Positions 1 to 6,799 of a DNA stretch of 40,765 bases are shown piece by piece (within the stretch, counting starts at the first letter, position 1; each line of letters begins with the position of its first letter). The stretch spans positions 1-40,765 of IMG/VR virus record IMGVR_UViG_3300044799_000427; one strand, 5' to 3'. The position numbers and the translations under genes are program-made. A model generated the notes under the pieces. The model was not told the DNA's origin. It made no database searches and saw nothing but the letters and a program-made list of their open reading frames with translations. The stretch is from a virus.

Positions 1-294
1 ATTTTGTATCTCATTCTATTGCATGCCAGAATATCCTGATTTGAAATCCTTCCCCTCGAATCCACCAGCCACTCAGAGCGTGAGCCGCAGGGCGGGTGTG
101 CTATTCGGTTGATAAGTTTCTATGTTGGGCTTGGGGTCGAATGGAAGCACGAACACCCGCCATTAAGACGGGTGTTTATATGAGTGTCTCCCGCGTCGCG
201 GGTCGGATTCCCTAGGTTAAAAACAAAGCGGGTAGTTAGCATGGCCATCATGTCCATTCCACTGTGATGGCCCTGCGAACACCCGAATATAGTA
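1..294. other. Left bacterial flank, no gene recognised
   Basis: Bacterial DNA left of the attachment core. In the unintegrated chromosome this stretch would lie directly downstream of the tRNA-Glu gene now at 40571..40643. I see no convincing coding region. A hairpin with 8-bp arms (AACACCCG at 152..159 and CGGGTGTT at 169..176) could be a weak terminator for the tRNA transcript, but no clear T-run follows it on either strand. A short GC-rich hairpin lies near 190..202. The last part (248..294) is now read as the 3' end of the prophage integrase gene. Confidence 0.5.
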
Positions 295-1882
295 GTGCCC
301 CCAAGGGGGACAAACCTATAGGCAAATTATCCCCCTTCCTTGATGAAGGGGGATTTTCAAAAGGGGGCGAGGTGGATAGTGTTGGTGTAAAGTAAGTGAT
401 GCTCCCGACGAGCCGGTCGGGGGCTTCTTTTTTAATGACAATTTTATGGATGAGTGCCCGGAGGATTTGGCGGGTCTGATCGGCAGGAGCATTGGCTAGG
501 GTCTCGACCAAGTTCTTTGAGAGCATGGATATCTGATCAGACGTGAGCATTGGTATGGGTTCAAAATGCTGACGATCGAGTTCCATATATTCGGTATTGG
601 CCTGGGCGCGGCGGGCTTCCAGGTCAGTCAATTTTTCGAGCAGGGCTTGGGTGTGGCCACGCTCAGCGATGGCGCGGGTGATATTGGCGATCTGGGTGGA
701 GAGTTTGCGCCGTTCGTCCCGCAGTGTATCGAGCCGCTGCAGGCGGCGTTCTTCGTTTCGGCCGCTGGCGTTTTGTTGGATTTCGTAGATGGCGGCCAGG
801 CTGTCGGGGAGCAGGATGTAATCACGCAAAGTGGTCAAGACCGCTTCTTCGAGGGTTTTGCGGCCGATCCTTCCCTGGATGCAGCCTGCCCGGCGTTTGG
901 AGCGGGAGCAGCGGTAGGCTTCATTGCGGCCCCGATCATGGGTGACGGTATTGGCTGACATGGGCGATCCACACTCGCCGCAATAGACCAGGCCGCTGAG
1001 TATATAGGGACTATCGAAGCGGCGGGGATGGAGACGGTCATACTTGGCCCGGGCATGTTCCTGGATACGCTTCTGGACGGCGTTCCAGGTGGCCATGTCA
1101 ACGATCGGCTCGCAGTAGTTTTCAACGATGAGCCCGCCAAATTCCAGGATGCCGATGTAGAGGCGGTTAACGAAGAAAGTTTTATAGGAATTGATACTGC
1201 CAAAGAGGAGGAGTTCGGTGTGGATCTGCGCCAGGGTGGATCCACTGGCGCGCATCTCGAAAGCCTTCCGGACCCGTTCCTTGAGATCTGGATCATGAAC
1301 CCAGCGGTGGGCAATGCGGGGAGAGCCGTCACGCCGGGGTGGAAGGGTGACGGATTGACGGATGAAACCACGCGGCGGCACACCCGGCACGCAGCCATAA
1401 ACAGTTACCAGGTCCCGCAGGCCGCGCTTTGCATCCGTGGAGGTTTGTCGCCTTTTCTCCTCATTACTTATGTCGATGAAGAATTCAACGATGCGACCAT
1501 ATTGACCTTCCGGGATGGGGTCGGTGAGAGAATGGACGATAACGCCGCGGTTGCGCAGGAGAGCCTTGTAGTAGATGGCATCGTCGAGATCTCTTGCGAA
1601 GCGGGCATAATTCCAAAGCAAGATGCCCTGGGGGCGGTCTTCAGGGCGGCGGGTGAGATCCAGCATGCGGTTGAAATCGTCACGCCCTATAGTGGATCCG
1701 CCTGATTTGGCTGCATCATTGAATTTATGGCGGAGTTGGAGGCTGTGGTGTATGCAGTAGGCTTCGATTTCGGCAATCTGTTGATCAGTGGAGGCTTGCT
1801 GGCGCGGGCCGCCGCTGTCACGGACGTAGGCGTCCACGATGGAGCTAGGTGGGAGGGTGGAAGGAGGAGGGAGGTGGGACAT
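248..1882 (-). CDS. int: Large serine recombinase (phage integrase)
   Basis: A 544-residue site-specific recombinase that would integrate and excise the phage by a serine-phosphodiester mechanism. The N-terminal resolvase domain (about 15-160) carries the AYVRDS motif with S23 as likely nucleophile and a basic ARFARD stretch. A recombinase domain follows (about 165-290), then a zinc ribbon (YCGECGSPM with later CSRSKRRAGC, about 300-345), a coiled-coil region (about 375-440) and a C-terminal segment. The ATG directly abuts the TAA of the upstream lipoprotein gene, suggesting co-transcription from the repressor side and translational coupling. The frame runs through attL: residues 530-544 are encoded by bacterial DNA. 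In the circular phage the same frame would end PIYRQIFTHPIIFKKRP instead, giving 546 residues. Part of the 3' end overlaps a palindromic repeat (about 328..357). Confidence 0.95.
   Translation of the reverse strand: MSHLPPPSTLPPSSIVDAYVRDSGGPRQQASTDQQIAEIEAYCIHHSLQLRHKFNDAAKSGGSTIGRDDFNRMLDLTRRPEDRPQGILLWNYARFARDLDDAIYYKALLRNRGVIVHSLTDPIPEGQYGRIVEFFIDISNEEKRRQTSTDAKRGLRDLVTVYGCVPGVPPRGFIRQSVTLPPRRDGSPRIAHRWVHDPDLKERVRKAFEMRASGSTLAQIHTELLLFGSINSYKTFFVNRLYIGILEFGGLIVENYCEPIVDMATWNAVQKRIQEHARAKYDRLHPRRFDSPYILSGLVYCGECGSPMSANTVTHDRGRNEAYRCSRSKRRAGCIQGRIGRKTLEEAVLTTLRDYILLPDSLAAIYEIQQNASGRNEERRLQRLDTLRDERRKLSTQIANITRAIAERGHTQALLEKLTDLEARRAQANTEYMELDRQHFEPIPMLTSDQISMLSKNLVETLANAPADQTRQILRALIHKIVIKKEAPDRLVGSITYFTPTLSTSPPFENPPSSRKGDNLPIGLSPLGALLYSGVRRAITVEWT
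295..305. other. attL core (left prophage junction)
   Basis: GTGCCCCCAAG matches 40570..40580 exactly and the match stops on both sides. To its right (316..327) lies CTATAGGCAAAT, the inverse complement of the 12 bases at 40554..40565 just inside the right junction. Placing both phage flanks around one core gives a 49-bp imperfect palindrome centred on the core. Paired arms around a short crossover are the known layout of large serine integrase attP sites. The boundary is inferred from these repeats and was not measured. Confidence 0.88.
328..357. repeat. Palindromic element in the int 3' end
   Basis: ATCCCCCTTC and GAAGGGGGAT form a near-perfect hairpin, followed by a second G-run near 364..370. 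It lies in the last part of the integrase frame and resembles the other short palindromic insertions in this prophage. Confidence 0.6.
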
Positions 1883-2314
1883 TTATGGTGTGGCGCAGGA
1901 GATGGCTTCCTGGGCGCCGTCATCAAGTTGGCTGATATGCGCTTTGGTTTTGCTGCCTTCACCATAACCGGAATATAGAAAAGCAATTGCATTCGCAGAA
2001 AAAGTAAGGCCGGGATCATCTGGATCGCCGGAGATGGCCCATAATCCAATAACTTGGCCAGGTTCTATGCCAGGGCCTTTAATTTCGGCTGCAACGAACC
2101 AAACATTTTGATAATCCCCTGATTTGACAGCCCAAGCGGATCCAATATCGTTGGAAGAGGCGGTGGATTGCACGCCATCCCGGATATTTTTAGTCTGACG
2201 TATACTGGCGGTTTGGCAGCGAGGACTGGGGCTGATCGCTGAACTTCCGCAGGCAGTGATTGTCAAGATAATAATCACAAGAAGGAAAATATAGGGGAGG
2301 GATGGTTTTTTCAT
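1883..2314 (-). CDS. Predicted lipoprotein of the lysogeny operon
   Basis: A 143-residue protein with a classic lipoprotein signal: KK start, hydrophobic core (YIFLLVIIILTI) and lipobox ITAC-G with the cysteine at about residue 22. It would be exported, lipidated and kept on the outer face of the membrane. The mature part (WFVAAEIKGPGIEPGQVIGLWAIS) matches no family I can name. AGGGAG lies 6 bases before the ATG. It sits between repressor and integrase. Lipoproteins at this place in other temperate phages (Ltp of Streptococcus phage TP-J34) block superinfection, so exclusion of related phages is a reasonable inference, not shown here. Confidence 0.82.
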   Translation of the reverse strand: MKKPSLPYIFLLVIIILTITACGSSAISPSPRCQTASIRQTKNIRDGVQSTASSNDIGSAWAVKSGDYQNVWFVAAEIKGPGIEPGQVIGLWAISGDPDDPGLTFSANAIAFLYSGYGEGSKTKAHISQLDDGAQEAISCATP

Positions 2315-2324
2315 TTTGATCTCC

Positions 2325-2579
2325 CTAATGCGTAATCAAAGCGAATGCCAGCCCGCCTCCGATAGCAGTGGGCATAGATATGGGATGATGAGGCATGATG
2401 AGAAGCAGGGCGAAAATAGCAAACGCAGCATGGATAGCAAAGTCTTCCGGCGGATTCAAGCGGGGGATAACCAGCCAGTAGGCGTGGCAAAGCAGAACCT
2501 TGCGCTGCCAGGAATGAAGATGCGGCCAGGCACTAAGTAGTCTTTTCCATTGGCAGGGATCGGGCGGAGGGTTGTTCAT
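2325..2579 (-). CDS. Small hydrophobic protein (hypothetical)
   Basis: An 84-residue frame starting inside the 3' end of the repressor gene and ending 10 bases before the lipoprotein ATG. The second half holds a membrane-like segment (AIHAAFAIFALLLIM) and a glycine-rich hydrophobic tail (about 66-82). The tight fit between neighbours favours a real gene. The ribosome site is weak (a GAAGGGGA stretch lies too far upstream). It could be a small membrane partner of the lipoprotein. No family recognised. Confidence 0.5.
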   Translation of the reverse strand: MNNPPPDPCQWKRLLSAWPHLHSWQRKVLLCHAYWLVIPRLNPPEDFAIHAAFAIFALLLIMPHHPISMPTAIGGGLAFALITH

Positions 2580-2934
2580 TTTCGGTGATATATCTTTCCC
2601 CTTCTTCGCGTAGTGTATGACGGGCTTCTTCGGATAGGTGGGGCCAAATGCGTGTGAGAGTTTTTAGATCAGGATCAGGACGGGGCATCTCCAAAATGTC
2701 ATAAATTTCATCGCCAACTAATTCTATCAACTTGGGAAGAATGATCTCCGCGGTCCCTTTTGAAGGAAGTTTGTCGTTATCGAGCCATTGGCTAATAATG
2801 GGTCGACTAAATCCCAAATGGGAAGCGAACACATTAAGGGAGACGGATTCGCGATCAATTGTTTGGCGAGTACGCCATTCAATCAATGCTTTCTCAAGAG
2901 CGTAAGTAAATTGCTTTAAGTTCATATTAATCAT
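2533..2934 (-). CDS. HTH repressor (CI-like)
   Basis: A 133-residue protein with an N-terminal helix-turn-helix (SLNVFASHLGFSRPIISQWLDNDKLP, about 31-56), the XRE-type fold of phage repressors, and a helical acidic C-terminal part with no peptidase motif. It is divergent from the Cro-like gene at 3040, the standard lysogeny switch layout, and heads the leftward operon ending in int. Two ATG codons are possible (2934 and 2925, giving MINMNLKQ or MNLKQ). Neither has a clear Shine-Dalgarno, and the shorter form would be nearly leaderless if the promoter at 2935..2963 is used. The CI role is inferred from position. Confidence 0.82.
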   Translation of the reverse strand: MINMNLKQFTYALEKALIEWRTRQTIDRESVSLNVFASHLGFSRPIISQWLDNDKLPSKGTAEIILPKLIELVGDEIYDILEMPRPDPDLKTLTRIWPHLSEEARHTLREEGERYITENEQPSARSLPMEKTT

Positions 2935-2963
2935 TTTATATCATTATCTTCTAAGAATGTAAG
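2935..2963 (-). promoter_or_regulatory. Candidate leftward promoter of the repressor
   Basis: On the minus strand CTTACA (2958..2963) and TATAAA (2935..2940) are 17 bases apart. Transcription would start near 2928, so the repressor message would have almost no leader. The match is moderate. Confidence 0.4.
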
Positions 2964-2967
2964 GTAC

Positions 2968-2996
2968 TTGACAAACTGGTTGATTTGTTGTAATAT
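2968..2996 (+). promoter_or_regulatory. Early rightward promoter
   Basis: TTGACA (2968..2973) and TAATAT (2991..2996) with 17-base spacing, a near-consensus sigma-70 promoter. It would drive the Cro-like gene and the early region. The late promoter at 21224 has the same -35, the same spacing and the same 10 bases GTTGTAATAT. Confidence 0.8.
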
Positions 2997-3012
2997 GGTA
3001 ACAGATTTACCA
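2996..3012. promoter_or_regulatory. Operator-like dyad at the early promoter
   Basis: TGGTAA-CAGAT-TTACCA is a perfect dyad with 6-bp arms around 5 bases, starting on the last base of the -10 box, so a bound protein would block the promoter. ACTGGT (2975..2980) and ACCAGT (3009..3014) may be a second related half-site pair. Likely bound by the repressor or the Cro-like protein; inferred from position. Confidence 0.55.
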
Positions 3013-3039
3013 GTCAGCAATTACGGAACGGAATTAATA

Positions 3040-3363
3040 ATGATGACGATTGCCGAAATTACCCGAAAATACATGAGACAGTTCTTGCTTACCCAAGAGA
3101 AATTCACCGAGGCATTATGCGAGCATCTGGTGAACACAAACATCAGCCGTTCATCGGTTTCTTATTGGCTGAATGGGAAATATGAACCAGAGACAGATTT
3201 TCTTCTAATCTGCCTGGCGGTGCATAAAGATTGGCGCGCAGAGTGGGCAATAGAATGCCTGTGCGCGAAGCTGCCGGAGGTTTTCGACCGGAACCTCGAT
3301 GGGCGGATGATCGTTTTGAGCAATCGTATTGTGGTGCCTGTGAGTTCATCACATTCAGCATAG
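3040..3363 (+). CDS. Cro-like HTH protein
   Basis: A 107-residue protein. The start is put at ATG 3040 because the frame upstream runs through the promoter itself. GGAACGGA lies about 9 bases before it. Residues about 15-50 (LLTQEKFTEALCEHLV...SRSSVSYWLNGKYEPETDF) form a helix-turn-helix of the XRE type. It is the first gene of the rightward early operon, divergent from the repressor, so a Cro or early-regulator role is likely. The C-terminus (IVVPVSSSHSA) is unremarkable. Confidence 0.8.
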   Translation: MMTIAEITRKYMRQFLLTQEKFTEALCEHLVNTNISRSSVSYWLNGKYEPETDFLLICLAVHKDWRAEWAIECLCAKLPEVFDRNLDGRMIVLSNRIVVPVSSSHSA

Positions 3364-3404
3364 CACGAGATAGCGAATTTGTCTCAACTTCCCGAGGTAA
3401 AAGC

Positions 3405-3485
3405 ATGAAAAAATATCTCATTCTCCTGTCCTTCTGCGTTTTGGCTCTTTTAGGTTTACTAATATGGTCACTCTTAATACATTAA
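3405..3485 (+). CDS. 26-residue single-span membrane peptide
   Basis: Sequence MKKYLILLSFCVLALLGLLIWS plus LLIH: a lysine start and one long hydrophobic span. GAGG lies 7 bases before the ATG. Its end overlaps the next gene in another frame. It is one of a run of tiny membrane proteins in this early region; function unknown. Confidence 0.6.
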   Translation: MKKYLILLSFCVLALLGLLIWSLLIH

Positions 3486-3748
3486 TTCTGGTCATTGGAA
3501 TCCTATTTGCATTGGCGGCAGGGTTTGCCATCGCCAAGCTCCACTCCTGGATCAATACAACGCAGGCGCGATTAAATGAGCTCGAGCAGGCCAAGTCCAG
3601 GCGACTGCCATACAAGAGCGCGGACGCCATCGAGGATGCAACCGCGTCATTGATGTACCTGGAACAGCAAGAAGAGATTTTTAGTTTGTGGCTGGCCAAG
3701 GCGCACGAGTATCTAAAAACGGCCAGAAATCCGGATGGAATAAAGTGA
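3464..3748 (+). CDS. Small membrane protein with cytoplasmic helix
   Basis: A 94-residue protein. One membrane span lies at about 6-25 (LILVIGILFALAAGFAIAKL), followed by a charged helical segment (about 30-85) likely to form a coiled coil. It overlaps the 26-residue peptide before it. No family recognised. The layout (anchor plus soluble helix) is seen in phage membrane-associated early proteins. Confidence 0.7.
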   Translation: MVTLNTLILVIGILFALAAGFAIAKLHSWINTTQARLNELEQAKSRRLPYKSADAIEDATASLMYLEQQEEIFSLWLAKAHEYLKTARNPDGIK

Positions 3749-3762
3749 GGGAAGAGAAAACC

Positions 3763-3945
3763 ATGTGGATCGTCATTTTCGGTTTGACTTGTTTTTGGAT
3801 GGGTATTGCGGCGCTGACCGCCTGGGTATGCAGTTTCCCGGTCTGGCCGGTGGTGGTGGGGACAGGAATATTTGCCTTATTTACCGTCACAATAGCGTTT
3901 TCCCTGGCAAATGTAGCCAGAGAATCAACTGTGAAAGGAGAATAG
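3763..3945 (+). CDS. 60-residue membrane protein
   Basis: Two hydrophobic spans (about 2-22 and 25-47, separated by SFPVWP). The ATG at 3763 follows GAGGGAAGAGAAAACC. A longer in-frame start at 3688 would lie inside the previous gene and lacks support. Function unknown. It is followed after one base by another small membrane protein with the same MW start. Confidence 0.7.
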   Translation: MWIVIFGLTCFWMGIAALTAWVCSFPVWPVVVGTGIFALFTVTIAFSLANVARESTVKGE

Positions 3946-3946
3946 C

Positions 3947-4075
3947 ATGTGGACCAGCATTTTCATATTGACATTGTTCTGGATCGGGGCGGTAGGGATG
4001 ATCGCCGGATTAGTTTTGGGAACCCTGGAAGTGGTTTTCTTTCTTGCCGGTATCGCAAACTCGATCGGACGGTGA
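3947..4075 (+). CDS. 42-residue membrane protein
   Basis: Begins MWTSIFILTLFWIGAVGMIAG and continues with a second hydrophobic span ending NSIGR. AAGGAG lies 8 bases before the ATG, a strong site. The start MW..IFxLTxFWxG resembles that of the preceding 60-residue protein (MWIVIFGLTCFWMG), which suggests local duplication. Confidence 0.68.
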   Translation: MWTSIFILTLFWIGAVGMIAGLVLGTLEVVFFLAGIANSIGR

Positions 4076-4121
4076 TCGTTAGCGGGAATTCGCCCGCAAA
4101 TATTTTCGAAAGGAGAACAAA

Positions 4122-4328
4122 ATGCCAAAACGAGTTATTTCGATAGATGGAGTGAACCTTACAAGTCTGCAAGGCATGGTCCATACTCTCGGACGATTAA
4201 TCGGAAGTGAAGTTTATATCCGAAAAGTGGTCGAGGTTGAGAGTACCGAGCCAGTCATAAAGGCCCTGGATGCTGTGCTGGAAGGTATGAAGCAGAATCA
4301 GTTAAAGGAACAGAAGAAAACGGCTTAA
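4122..4328 (+). CDS. Hypothetical 68-residue protein
   Basis: A soluble, mixed-charge protein (MPKRVISIDGVNLTSLQGMVHTL...) with a lysine-rich tail. AAGGAG lies 8 bases before the ATG. No family recognised. Confidence 0.72.
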   Translation: MPKRVISIDGVNLTSLQGMVHTLGRLIGSEVYIRKVVEVESTEPVIKALDAVLEGMKQNQLKEQKKTA

Positions 4329-4344
4329 CACACCGTTCATGCCC

Positions 4345-4367
4345 GGGGATGGTGAACAGCCATCCCC
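4345..4367. repeat. Intergenic hairpin
   Basis: GGGGATGG and CCATCCCC are 7 bases apart. No T-run follows, so it is more likely a palindromic element or an RNA-processing hairpin than a terminator. Confidence 0.5.
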
Positions 4368-4385
4368 AGGCAATAGGAGTCTCCC

Positions 4386-4460
4386 ATGCCATTCGACGAT
4401 TTGGTTCCTTATCCGGCCAGCTCAGCCAGCCTGTTCGCCAGTCATGCCTGGCAGGCATAG
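4386..4460 (+). CDS. 24-residue peptide (possible)
   Basis: ATG preceded by AGGAG at 7 bases, encoding MPFDDLVPYPASSASLFASH and ending AWQA. Too short for any family call. Support is the ribosome site and the tight fit with its neighbours. Confidence 0.4.
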   Translation: MPFDDLVPYPASSASLFASHAWQA

Positions 4461-4467
4461 GTAGTAT

Positions 4468-4551
4468 ATGCGTAAATTGAATTTCCTGGATTACTTCAAC
4501 ATCATCGTTTTCATCCTGGTCCTGTTAGCGATCAAGGCCCTGGGATTGTGA
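4468..4551 (+). CDS. 27-residue single-span membrane peptide
   Basis: MRKLNFLDYFNIIVFILVLL plus AIKALGL: basic start, then one membrane span. AGGTAG is a moderate ribosome site. The stop is 8 bases before the next ATG. Another tiny membrane protein of the early operon. Confidence 0.55.
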   Translation: MRKLNFLDYFNIIVFILVLLAIKALGL

Positions 4552-4559
4552 GGAATACG

Positions 4560-4769
4560 ATGGAATGGCTCACCGCATATCAACCTGGATATCAGAAGAT
4601 AGCTAACCCGGCGGGAAAACATTACCGCCCTTATTTGTACCGACGAGGGGCGAGGCATTATTCGAGAATAAGTTTCCGGACAGCCGCCAAAGCACAAGTT
4701 TACGCTGAGCGCTGGTCGGATCGATTAACCCGGTTATTTCCGGGGAAGGAGAGCGGCATTGTTAACTGA
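4560..4769 (+). CDS. Small basic protein before the tyrosine recombinase
   Basis: 69 residues, strongly basic and aromatic (YRPYLYRRGARHYSRISFRTAAKAQVYAERWSDR). ATG 4560 follows GAGG at 6 bases; a GTG at 4548 is an alternative start. It overlaps the recombinase start by 11 bases, so the two are probably translated together. A nucleic-acid-binding accessory factor is possible from charge and position only. Confidence 0.65.
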   Translation: MEWLTAYQPGYQKIANPAGKHYRPYLYRRGARHYSRISFRTAAKAQVYAERWSDRLTRLFPGKESGIVN

Positions 4770-5718
4770 TCTGAAAGTTGCTCCTATTTTGACCACGTGG
4801 TTGGATGCTTTCGAAGCCTGGCTGCGGCTGGACGGTCGCAAGGGCAGCATGAAGCCTTTGCGCGAGAAGAGCATCGAGGCTATGTTGCAGGACATTCTTC
4901 ATTTTTCTCGATTTCTCGATCAATACGAGCCGAGTGCACAGGCATGCTCTCCCACACTCCAGGCGGTCAAGGCCTATTTCGAATGGCAGGCATCGTCCTG
5001 CGCACCGGCCAGCGTCAATCGACGCCTGGCCAGCCTGCGTACGTTGATGCGCTGGTCGCTTTCAGTAGGTCTGGTAGAGCAGGATCCCACGGCGCGTATC
5101 CCGCGTATTGAGATGTCGAAACTGCCGCCTCGGGCGAAGGACGAGCAGGAATGCCGGTCCTTGGCAAAGGCGGTCAAGGCCGGGAAACACCTGAAATGCG
5201 GCACGGAGCATTACCGGATCCTGGGTTTGCGTGACCGGGTTATCTGGTCGCTGTTTTACGACGCTGGTCTGCGCCGGGCCGAAGTGGCCGGTCTCCAGGT
5301 ACATGATTTATACCTGGGTGACCATCCTTATCTGCAATTCACCGGCAAAGGTGGCAAAGTCAGACAGGTGGCGATCAAGCACTCCATCTCGAAATTAATG
5401 GCTGCCTGGCTGAAGGCACGTCCAGGTTCGGAAGACGGTGCTCTGATCACCAACTGGAATGGGCAGGCGATCAGTCCCTGCCAGGTCTGGCGGCGGTTCG
5501 AGTTGATCTGCGCCGCGTCCGGAGTGGCAGCCACTCCACATGACCTACGCCATACGTTCGTCTACCGGACGGTCGAGGAGGCCATGAGCCGAGGAGCCAC
5601 CCGTGCAGCTGCGGTGGGAATTGCCTGCAGCCAGGCTGGTCATAGCGACAGCCGCATCACTGAGATGTATCTGCGGCCCACTTCTGATTTCATCTACCAG
5701 GTTGTGGAGGGGATGTGA
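4759..5718 (+). CDS. Tyrosine recombinase (XerC/XerD-like)
   Basis: A 319-residue tyrosine recombinase. An N-terminal SAM-like core-binding domain (about 10-115) is followed by the catalytic domain with R172 (GLRRAEV), a lysine in GKGGK (197-200), H261 and R264 (HDLRHTF), H295 (GHSDSRIT) and nucleophile Y304 (EMYL). All catalytic residues are present. The start is a TTG with AAGGAG 8 bases upstream. It lies in the early operon, far from both attachment sites, and the phage already has a serine integrase. Resolution of multimers, inversion or transposon-like recombination are alternatives to an integration role. Confidence 0.92.
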   Translation: MLTDLKVAPILTTWLDAFEAWLRLDGRKGSMKPLREKSIEAMLQDILHFSRFLDQYEPSAQACSPTLQAVKAYFEWQASSCAPASVNRRLASLRTLMRWSLSVGLVEQDPTARIPRIEMSKLPPRAKDEQECRSLAKAVKAGKHLKCGTEHYRILGLRDRVIWSLFYDAGLRRAEVAGLQVHDLYLGDHPYLQFTGKGGKVRQVAIKHSISKLMAAWLKARPGSEDGALITNWNGQAISPCQVWRRFELICAASGVAATPHDLRHTFVYRTVEEAMSRGATRAAAVGIACSQAGHSDSRITEMYLRPTSDFIYQVVEGM

Positions 5719-5719
5719 A

Positions 5720-5851
5720 ATGATCCACAAAATACTGAATTTGCTCGAACGAGATTGCCCAATGTGCGATGGCGGTAAATTGTTTGAAACAGGCGGAGTA
5801 TTCCTCCCCTGCGATTGCTGCAGAGACGGAAGAGTAGATCTGTTTCACTGA
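5720..5851 (+). CDS. 43-residue zinc-binding protein
   Basis: Cysteines in CPMCDGG (14-17) and PCDCCRDGRV (31-34) make a likely zinc knuckle, like the CxxCxG repeats of DnaJ. GGAGG precedes the ATG, which starts 2 bases after the recombinase stop. Function unknown; nucleic-acid or protein contact is plausible. Confidence 0.68.
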   Translation: MIHKILNLLERDCPMCDGGKLFETGGVFLPCDCCRDGRVDLFH

Positions 5852-5904
5852 CATGGTTTTTTCTGTTCAATATTAATCTTGTTTATTAAAGGAATAATGA
5901 TGAG

Positions 5905-6795
5905 ATGAAAGAGAAATTTGTCAATCACAAATTCAGTGGAGGCAGCTTGCAACTCATCGAGACGGCGAATGCCATCTTGAGAGAATACCAGGGCCAGGGT
6001 TACCGGTTGAGCCTGCGCCAGTTGTATTACCAGCTGGTGGCCAGGGATTACATTGAAAACTCAATCAGGTCTTATAAGCGCACCGGTGACCAGGTCAGCA
6101 ATGCACGCCTGGCCGGACTACTCGATTGGGGAATGATCGAGGATCGGGGGCGCGAGACGGTAATTAATCCGCATTGGACATCTCCTGCAGAGATCGTTCG
6201 GGCAGCTTCCCGGCAATTCCAGGTGGACCGTTGGAAGGGTCAAGATGTCTATGTCGAGGTCATGGTCGAAAAGGACGCCCTGAGTGGGATCCTGGAGCCG
6301 GTCTGCCGCAGATTGGATGTGCGGTTCACGGCAAACAAAGGTTACTCGTCCAGTTCGGCGATGTATGAGGCCAGCAAGCGGATCATCGAGGCTGCCAAGA
6401 TGGGAAAAGAAGTGCATCTATTCTACTTGGGCGACCATGACCCGAGCGGGATTGACATGACGCGTGACATCAAGGAGCGGCTGGAACTGTTCACCTACAA
6501 TCGGATCCGAATTGAGACTGTCCGTCTGGCGCTCAATTATGACCAGGTCGAGAAGTGGCAGCCACCGGAGAACCCGGCGAAGGAAACAGACAGCCGATAC
6601 GCAGTCTACGTGGAAAAGTTCGGAGAGAGCTCCTGGGAATTGGATGCGGTCGAACCTGCGACGCTGGCCAGTCTGGTCGAGGATGCGGTCAAGGAATTGA
6701 TCGATCTGGACACCTGGCAAGAAGTTGAAGAGGATGAAACTGGGATGCGCGAGGAGCTTGAGCGCTTCGCAGATGAATATGAGGATAAGGAGTGA
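5905..6795 (+). CDS. Lone TopoVI-A/Spo11-like (Mini-A type) protein
   Basis: 296 residues. A winged-helix part carries LSLRQLYYQLV (36-45), which resembles the RDxYY motif of the TopoVI-A/Spo11 active-site tyrosine (here Y41 or Y42). A Toprim-like fold follows with E122 (VMVEKD) and GDHDPSGID (176-184, D177 and D179) as metal ligands. These are the hallmarks of a type IIB topoisomerase A subunit. No B-subunit ATPase (GHKL) is encoded in the window. Short stand-alone relatives called Mini-A are known from mobile elements; their activity is not established as far as I know. It could cut or nick DNA for replication or recombination. The next ATG follows after 4 bases. Confidence 0.82.
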   Translation: MKEKFVNHKFSGGSLQLIETANAILREYQGQGYRLSLRQLYYQLVARDYIENSIRSYKRTGDQVSNARLAGLLDWGMIEDRGRETVINPHWTSPAEIVRAASRQFQVDRWKGQDVYVEVMVEKDALSGILEPVCRRLDVRFTANKGYSSSSAMYEASKRIIEAAKMGKEVHLFYLGDHDPSGIDMTRDIKERLELFTYNRIRIETVRLALNYDQVEKWQPPENPAKETDSRYAVYVEKFGESSWELDAVEPATLASLVEDAVKELIDLDTWQEVEEDETGMREELERFADEYEDKE

Positions 6796-6799
6796 TGAG

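Noticed and set aside
180-250. tRNA-like fragment in the left flank
   Set aside because: A T-arm-like stretch (GGGTCGGATTCCC) has no matching acceptor or anticodon arms. The only real tRNA is at 40571..40643.
566-1705. Several plus-strand open frames
   Set aside because: They are opposite-strand shadows of the integrase gene, whose domains and motifs are clear.
2968-3039. Longer N-terminus of the Cro-like protein
   Set aside because: The frame would begin on the -35 box of the promoter; ATG 3040 is downstream of the expected transcript start.
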